Below, piece by piece: positions 60,002 to 64,000 of a stretch of 64,000 bases of DNA. Made by a program: the position numbers and the translations under genes. The DNA is from Tractidigestivibacter scatoligenes (GTDB lineage: Bacteria; Actinomycetota; Coriobacteriia; Coriobacteriales; Atopobiaceae). The stretch spans positions 1 to 64,000 of the forward strand of contig NZ_LOJF01000010.1 in the NCBI RefSeq assembly GCF_001494635.1, written 5' to 3'. The notes under the pieces were generated by a model that saw nothing but the letters and a program-made list of their open reading frames with translations, did not search any database and was not told where the DNA came from. Position 1 is the first letter of the stretch, and each line of letters starts with the position of its first letter.

Positions 60002-62126
60002 GCATGCGTGTGATGGACGCGTTGCGCGTTGCTTCTCGAGGGGAGTCATCGTTGTCTGGGATGTCTTGAGCATTTCTGCGATAAGCGCCTGCCTGCTCAC
60101 GGCCATGGCGACGCCGGCGCTTGCCTACGTGGACCCCTCGGTCATGACTTATACGATTCAAGCGCTGGCCGCGGTTGCTGTTGCGCTCTCCGCGGTCCTG
60201 GGCGTGGCCTTCAGGCGCACCCGCAAGGCGCTCATGAGGATCCTGCACATTGATGAGGGCGCCAAGCGCGTGGCGGAGCCGGCCGTATCGCGCATCGACC
60301 CAGCCGGGAAGCCCGCGGCAGACGCGTCGGCACGCGAGGATCTTGCCGCCATGGGCGGGTCCGCACTTGGCGGCTCCAAGCGCCGCACGACCAGTTTGCC
60401 GTGGGGGCGTCGCCTTGTGCTTGCGCTTCTCGCCTGCGCGCTTCTCGTCCTTACGGTGCTCGTGGTGGCGCCGCTTGAGCTTGTTGCCGGCAGCTCCGAC
60501 AGCCTCCTTTTTGGCATAAAGCAAGTATGGCAGGTTGTGGTGGTGGCGGGTCTCGTCGTTTCCGTTGTTTCCGGCCTTGCCATTTCGGCAGTTCGTGGGC
60601 GCGCCTTTGACGTGGTTGTTGCCATAGTCGTGGCGTTTGGCGTGGGCGCCTACGTGCAGGTGCTCTTTATGAACTCGAGCCTGCCAGTTGCCGATGGCAA
60701 CCTTGTAGACTGGACCCAGTACAACAAAATCACTGCTATCAGCCTGCTCGTGTGGGCAACCATTCTTGTTGCATTTTTGGTGTTTGCGGTCAAGCGTCCA
60801 CGTATCGAGAGGGCTGTTTCCGCAGTGTTGAGCGTTGCCCTCATCATTGTGCAGGTGACTGGCGTCGTGGGCATCGTGACCAAGGCGGCATCCGAGCCAG
60901 AGTCCATCACCATTACCGAGAAAGGCCTCTTTGACGTCTCTGGCAAGAAGAACGTGGTGTGCTTTGTGCTGGACATGACCGACACCGCGGATGCCAAGCA
61001 AGCCTATGCCGACAACCCCAACATGCTTGACGGTTTGGATGGCTTTACCTGGTACCAGAACAGCACGGGGTCGATGATTCCCACGCGCTATGGCATTCCG
61101 TCTCTGCTCACGGGCGCGCGGCCGCAGAAGGGCGAGGATGCGGCGGATTTTCTCTCGTCCATGTACACAAACAGCCACTTCTTGGATGATGTGGCGGCTC
61201 AGGGCTACACCACGGACATCTACTCTGACTCTGCGGATTGGATCGATGGCTGGAGTGAGTACCTGGGACAGCATGCTGAGAACTTCGAGAGTACCTCGGA
61301 CGTTGCCAAAGGTGCCCTTGATCGGCAAGGTACGCTTCGCATTCTGTACCAGTGCGCGCTTTATCGCGACATGCCGTGGATTGCCAAGCCATTCTTCTGG
61401 TTCTACACGGACCAGATCAATCAGGGCATGACCGCAAGTACGAGCGGGACATCTCCTGACCTGACGCCCTATATCATGGATGACCCTGCCTACTACCAGG
61501 CGCTCAAGGAGAATGGCCTTTCCATCAACGACGAGGATGCCTCGTTCCGCTTCATTCACCTTGTTGGTACCCACTGGCCCTATACCATGGATGCCGACGG
61601 CAACAAGGTTGCGGAGTCTAGCGACTGGGAGTCGCAGATGGTTGGTGCCTTCAAGATCGTGCGCACCTACCTTGACGAACTCAAGCGTTTGGGCTTGTAT
61701 GACAGCACAACGGTGATTATTACAGCAGACCATGGTGTGTGGTATCTCACACCAGACGTGTTGGACGGCGTTTCGACGCCAATCATCTTTGTGAAGCCTG
61801 CACAGTCTGCCGAGGCGGACACCGTGCCGTGCCAGATTTCCCAACAGCCAGTGAGCCACTACGATCTTCAGGCAACCATGCTTAAGGGTATGGGTGCCTC
61901 GCAGGATGTGCTTAATCACTACGGCGAGTACAACCAGGCAATTGAGGATCGTAGGGACCCTGCAGATCGCCTGCGCTATTACCTCATGACGACGAGTAAC
62001 GGCAAGTTCGACACCGGTTGGCGTGAGTACCAGATATCCGGCGACTCTCAGGACTTCGCGAACTGGCACCTCGACGGGAACGATTGGACTATCACAGACG
62101 ATGACGCCAAGCGCATCTGGCACTAA
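59991..62126 (+). CDS. LtaS-like membrane sulfatase/phosphoglycerol transferase-type protein
   Basis: 711 residues. Signal/anchor at about 20-45, further helices at about 50-75, 135-155, 165-195, 205-225, 245-270 and 275-300, then a large external alkaline-phosphatase-superfamily domain. Metal and nucleophile motifs: VVCFVLDMTDT (Asp), NSTGSMIPTRYGIPSLLTG (Thr/Ser nucleophile region) and VIITADHGVW (Asp-His). Similar enzymes add or remove phosphoglycerol or phosphoethanolamine on surface polymers. The ATG at 59991 overlaps the upstream gene by 11 bases; a TTG at 60066 is an alternative start, so the N-terminus is uncertain. Coupling with the TagF-like fusion suggests a shared polymer. Confidence 0.85.
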   Translation: MVARHACDGRVARCFSRGVIVVWDVLSISAISACLLTAMATPALAYVDPSVMTYTIQALAAVAVALSAVLGVAFRRTRKALMRILHIDEGAKRVAEPAVSRIDPAGKPAADASAREDLAAMGGSALGGSKRRTTSLPWGRRLVLALLACALLVLTVLVVAPLELVAGSSDSLLFGIKQVWQVVVVAGLVVSVVSGLAISAVRGRAFDVVVAIVVAFGVGAYVQVLFMNSSLPVADGNLVDWTQYNKITAISLLVWATILVAFLVFAVKRPRIERAVSAVLSVALIIVQVTGVVGIVTKAASEPESITITEKGLFDVSGKKNVVCFVLDMTDTADAKQAYADNPNMLDGLDGFTWYQNSTGSMIPTRYGIPSLLTGARPQKGEDAADFLSSMYTNSHFLDDVAAQGYTTDIYSDSADWIDGWSEYLGQHAENFESTSDVAKGALDRQGTLRILYQCALYRDMPWIAKPFFWFYTDQINQGMTASTSGTSPDLTPYIMDDPAYYQALKENGLSINDEDASFRFIHLVGTHWPYTMDADGNKVAESSDWESQMVGAFKIVRTYLDELKRLGLYDSTTVIITADHGVWYLTPDVLDGVSTPIIFVKPAQSAEADTVPCQISQQPVSHYDLQATMLKGMGASQDVLNHYGEYNQAIEDRRDPADRLRYYLMTTSNGKFDTGWREYQISGDSQDFANWHLDGNDWTITDDDAKRIWH

Positions 62127-62160
62127 TTGTCTTCTGAGGTGACGTTTCTATGCTGCAAGT

Positions 62161-62191
62161 GGCGCCACCGCTCATCTTGGGCGGTGGCGCC
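62161..62191 (+). terminator. Terminator after the sulfatase gene
   Basis: GGCGCCACCGC/GCGGTGGCGCC, 11-bp perfect stem, followed by CTTGCTTTT. Confidence 0.88.
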
Positions 62192-62261
62192 CTTGCTTTT
62201 CAACGGCGCCTGAGCCGGCCGCGGTATGATGGCAGGGTTGCGTTATTGAAGGGAGCTGTTG

Positions 62262-63086
62262 ATGACGGGTGCTGGCTTTGCGGGAAGGGCGATGGCGAGC
62301 GACTTTGACGGAACACTCTTCTTTGGCATTGGCGGCAGGGCGCATCCGCTTCATCGGTTCCTCCCGCGCGACATTGAAGCTATCCGGACGTTTCGCGCTG
62401 GGGGTGGACTCTTTGGCGTGTGCACCGGGCGTCCGCTTGGCGCCGTTCTTGCGGATGCGGGAAGAGACCTGAGCTTTGACTTTGCCATCACGAGCAGTGG
62501 AGCGTGCGTGAGCGACGGGGCGGGGAACACGCTGTTCTCGCGAGAGATTCCCGATGACGATGTGCGTGCGCTTCTCGATGCGACGCGTGGGCAAACCGCT
62601 CGCCCGCCGTTTATAGCGTTGGAATCTGGATACCTGGTGCTGGGTGGTGCCAGCATTCCCGGGCTGCCAAAGGGGTTTCTCAAGCGTCTTAGGGTTGTGA
62701 GCTCGGTTGACGAGGCCTTGTCCATGGGCCATGGCGGTGACGGCGTGCAGGTTATCTCGCTGGGGTTTGGTACCCAGGAGCGCGCCGCGCGTTTTGTGGC
62801 TGGAGTGGGGGAGTTGCTTGGGGGCAGGGGTTCCGCTTTCCAGAATCTCGATTCTGTAGACGTGGTGCCCACAGGGTGCTCAAAGGGCGCCGGTCTTGCC
62901 GTCGCGCGTCAGCAGCTGGGGCTTGGCTTGGTTGGCGGTATTGGCGATTCCTTCAATGATCTACCGCTCCTTGACGAAGCTGATGTTGCATACACCTTTA
63001 ATCGCGCGCCCGAGGCGGTGCGCGAGGGCGCCGATGTGCTAGTGGACGACGTTGCTGGAGCACTTGCGGATCTTGAGCAGCGATAG
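62262..63086 (+). CDS. Cof-type HAD-superfamily phosphatase
   Basis: 274 residues. HAD motif I ASDFDGTLFF with nucleophile Asp, motif II FGVCTGRPLG, Lys of motif III near GCSKGAGLAVA and motif IV GIGDSFNDLPLLDEAD. The type IIB cap lies between. Members dephosphorylate sugar phosphates, FMN or other small phosphates. The ATG six bases after AAGGGAG is preferred over an adjacent TTG. Monocistronic. Confidence 0.93.
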   Translation: MTGAGFAGRAMASDFDGTLFFGIGGRAHPLHRFLPRDIEAIRTFRAGGGLFGVCTGRPLGAVLADAGRDLSFDFAITSSGACVSDGAGNTLFSREIPDDDVRALLDATRGQTARPPFIALESGYLVLGGASIPGLPKGFLKRLRVVSSVDEALSMGHGGDGVQVISLGFGTQERAARFVAGVGELLGGRGSAFQNLDSVDVVPTGCSKGAGLAVARQQLGLGLVGGIGDSFNDLPLLDEADVAYTFNRAPEAVREGADVLVDDVAGALADLEQR

Positions 63087-63128
63087 GCGGGTTCGAGAGG
63101 CAGTGGCTTAGCCGTTTCCGCCCCTGGT

Positions 63129-63170
63129 CCTGGCACAAAAACCGTAGCCCAACCGTCGAATTGCGCCAGG
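63129..63170. repeat. Hairpin with CCGTAGCCCAACCGT loop
   Basis: CCTGGCACAA (63129-63138) pairs with TTGCGCCAGG (63161-63170), one mismatch. The loop contains CCGTAGCCCAACCGT, also found at 32512-32526. Confidence 0.55.
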
Positions 63171-63208
63171 TCACGCATGCAGGCGCTTGTGGAATTCCCA
63201 AAGAGCAG

Positions 63209-63242
63209 AGGAGGGGGCGAGACTATGGCCTCGCCCCCTCCT
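63209..63242 (-). terminator. Terminator of the isocitrate dehydrogenase gene
   Basis: AGGAGGGGGCGA/TCGCCCCCTCCT, 12-bp perfect stem, 22 bases beyond the minus-strand stop; a CTCTTTGG tract follows on that strand. Confidence 0.8.
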
Positions 63243-63264
63243 GCCTTGATTCGATGCGGCGTCT

Positions 63265-64000
63265 CTACACGCCGGCTTCAAGCTCGTCGCGAATGGCAAG
63301 GATGAAGTCACGCGTGTTGAGCTTGGTGGGGTTCTCTAGCGTGGTGATGCGCGCAAGGTCGCCCGTCATGCGGCCGTCCTCGATAGTCTTGACGGTCGCG
63401 TGCTCCAGGCGCTTGGCAAAGTCCACAAGCTCCGGCGTGCCGTCCAGCTCGCCGCGCTTGGCGAGTGCCCCGGTCCACGCAAAGATCGTGGCCACCGAGT
63501 TGGTCGAGGTCTCCTCCCCGCGCAGGTACTTGTAATAGTGGCGCTGTACGGTGCCATGTGCCGCCTCGTACTCGTACTGGCCGTGGGGTGATACCAGCAC
63601 CGAGGTCATCATGGCAAGCGACCCAAACGCCGACGAGAGCATGTCGCTCATCACGTCGCCATCGTAGTTCTTGCATGCCCAGATGAAGCCGCCCTCGCTC
63701 TTCATGATGCGTGCCACAGCGTCATCGATGAGGGTGTAGAAGTACGTGATGCCCGCCGCCTCAAAGCGCTCGCGGTACTCGTTCTCGTACATGTCCGCGA
63801 AGATGTCCTTGAAGCGGTGGTCGTAGATCTTCGAGATGGTGTCCTTCGAGGCGAACCACAGGTCCTGATGGGTGGAGAGCGCGTACTCGAAGCAGCTGTG
63901 CGCGAACCCCTCGATGGAGGAGTCCACGTTGTGCATGCCCTGGATCACGCCCGGCTGGTCAAAGTCGTGAATCAGGCGACGCTCCTCGTGGCCCTCCGTG
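63265..64000 (-). CDS. icd: NADP-dependent isocitrate dehydrogenase, 5' end cut by window edge
   Basis: Only the C-terminal 244 or so residues are inside the window; the frame stays open through base 64000. [22 protein letters not shown] contains metal-binding Asp residues, and [34 protein letters not shown] is the NADP-site segment of the dimeric, eukaryote-like (type II) enzymes. It oxidatively decarboxylates isocitrate to 2-oxoglutarate, giving NADPH and a glutamate precursor. An internal GTG near 63948 is not the true start. Confidence 0.95.
   Translation of the reverse strand, partial: TEGHEERRLIHDFDQPGVIQGMHNVDSSIEGFAHSCFEYALSTHQDLWFASKDTISKIYDHRFKDIFADMYENEYRERFEAAGITYFYTLIDDAVARIMKSEGGFIWACKNYDGDVMSDMLSSAFGSLAMMTSVLVSPHGQYEYEAAHGTVQRHYYKYLRGEETSTNSVATIFAWTGALAKRGELDGTPELVDFAKRLEHATVKTIEDGRMTGDLARITTLENPTKLNTRDFILAIRDELEAGV

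Noticed and set aside
59964-62123. 719-codon open frame antisense to the sulfatase gene
   Set aside because: It is basic, His/Arg-rich and domain-free, while the plus-strand frame has clear catalytic motifs.
1-64000. tRNA, rRNA and prophage genes
   Set aside because: No cloverleaf, ribosomal sequence, integrase or phage structural gene could be recognised on either strand.

Overview
The window comes from a high-G+C, anaerobic, gut- or mouth-type actinobacterium. The best fit is Coriobacteriia, family Atopobiaceae (Olsenella-like). This is inferred from G+C-rich codon use throughout, good AGGAGG-type ribosome sites, many four-base ATGA/GTGA gene overlaps, LPxTG sortase-assembled pili, a pyrophosphate-type phosphofructokinase and an oxygen-sensitive glycyl-radical arylacetate decarboxylase. 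No rRNA, tRNA, CRISPR array, phage or complete insertion sequence was seen.

Layout. (1) 0.2-10.7 kb (+): a pilus locus with a coiled-coil protein carrying a G9 tract, signal peptidase I, an LPSTG pilin, a class C sortase, an ancillary surface protein, a short protein that looks like an inactivated sortase, and a 1634-residue LPSTG adhesin. (2) 11-15 kb: a small Gly-rich membrane protein, an SDR, a macrodomain-linked sirtuin (SirTM) with its zinc-type macrodomain, an AT-rich inverted-repeat island, and a DUF4160-containing two-gene module. (3) 15.4-20.6 kb (-): ilvD-ilvB-ilvN-ilvC for branched-chain amino acids. (4) 21.4-32.2 kb: a ParB-like/BMP fusion with a metallophosphoesterase, a YbaK-type deacylase, a MalY/PatB lyase, an OPT transporter, type III pantothenate kinase, two small membrane proteins, a cytoplasmic alpha-amylase and a DUF3810 protein. 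(5) 33-44.7 kb: Hsp20, a radical-SAM protein, a deformylase-like protein lacking the catalytic Glu, a DUF1858 protein, a YhgE-like/MMPL/TetR export module, a hydrolase-coiled-coil-basic-tail fusion and a SIS protein. (6) 45-54.8 kb: an Fe-alcohol dehydrogenase, a DUF4125 protein, and the glycyl-radical module: MFS transporter, iron-sulfur small subunit, large subunit, a divergent activating enzyme, a degenerate receiver protein and a PocR-LuxR regulator. (7) 55.4-64 kb: a DUF4143 ATPase behind four phased repeats, PPi-PFK, a YidC-like/CDP-glycerol-phosphotransferase fusion with an LtaS-like sulfatase, a Cof-type phosphatase and the C-terminal part of NADP isocitrate dehydrogenase, cut by the window edge.

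How the parts work together. The pilus genes probably assemble a covalent surface fibre. The glycyl-radical module most likely converts 4-hydroxyphenylacetate to p-cresol; all five active-site residues I remember from the Clostridioides difficile enzyme are present at a constant offset, and the small subunit keeps all eight cluster ligands. The YidC/TagF-like fusion plus sulfatase suggests a glycerol-phosphate surface polymer. The sirtuin-macrodomain pair is a write/erase ADP-ribosylation unit.

The intergenic DNA holds several small repeat families (152-bp terminal-inverted-repeat element, paired 73-bp units, a TGAGACAAAGGGA palindrome, a G+C hairpin family, a 75-bp family), which look like non-autonomous elements. 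All functional statements rest on motif reading by eye; no database search was run.
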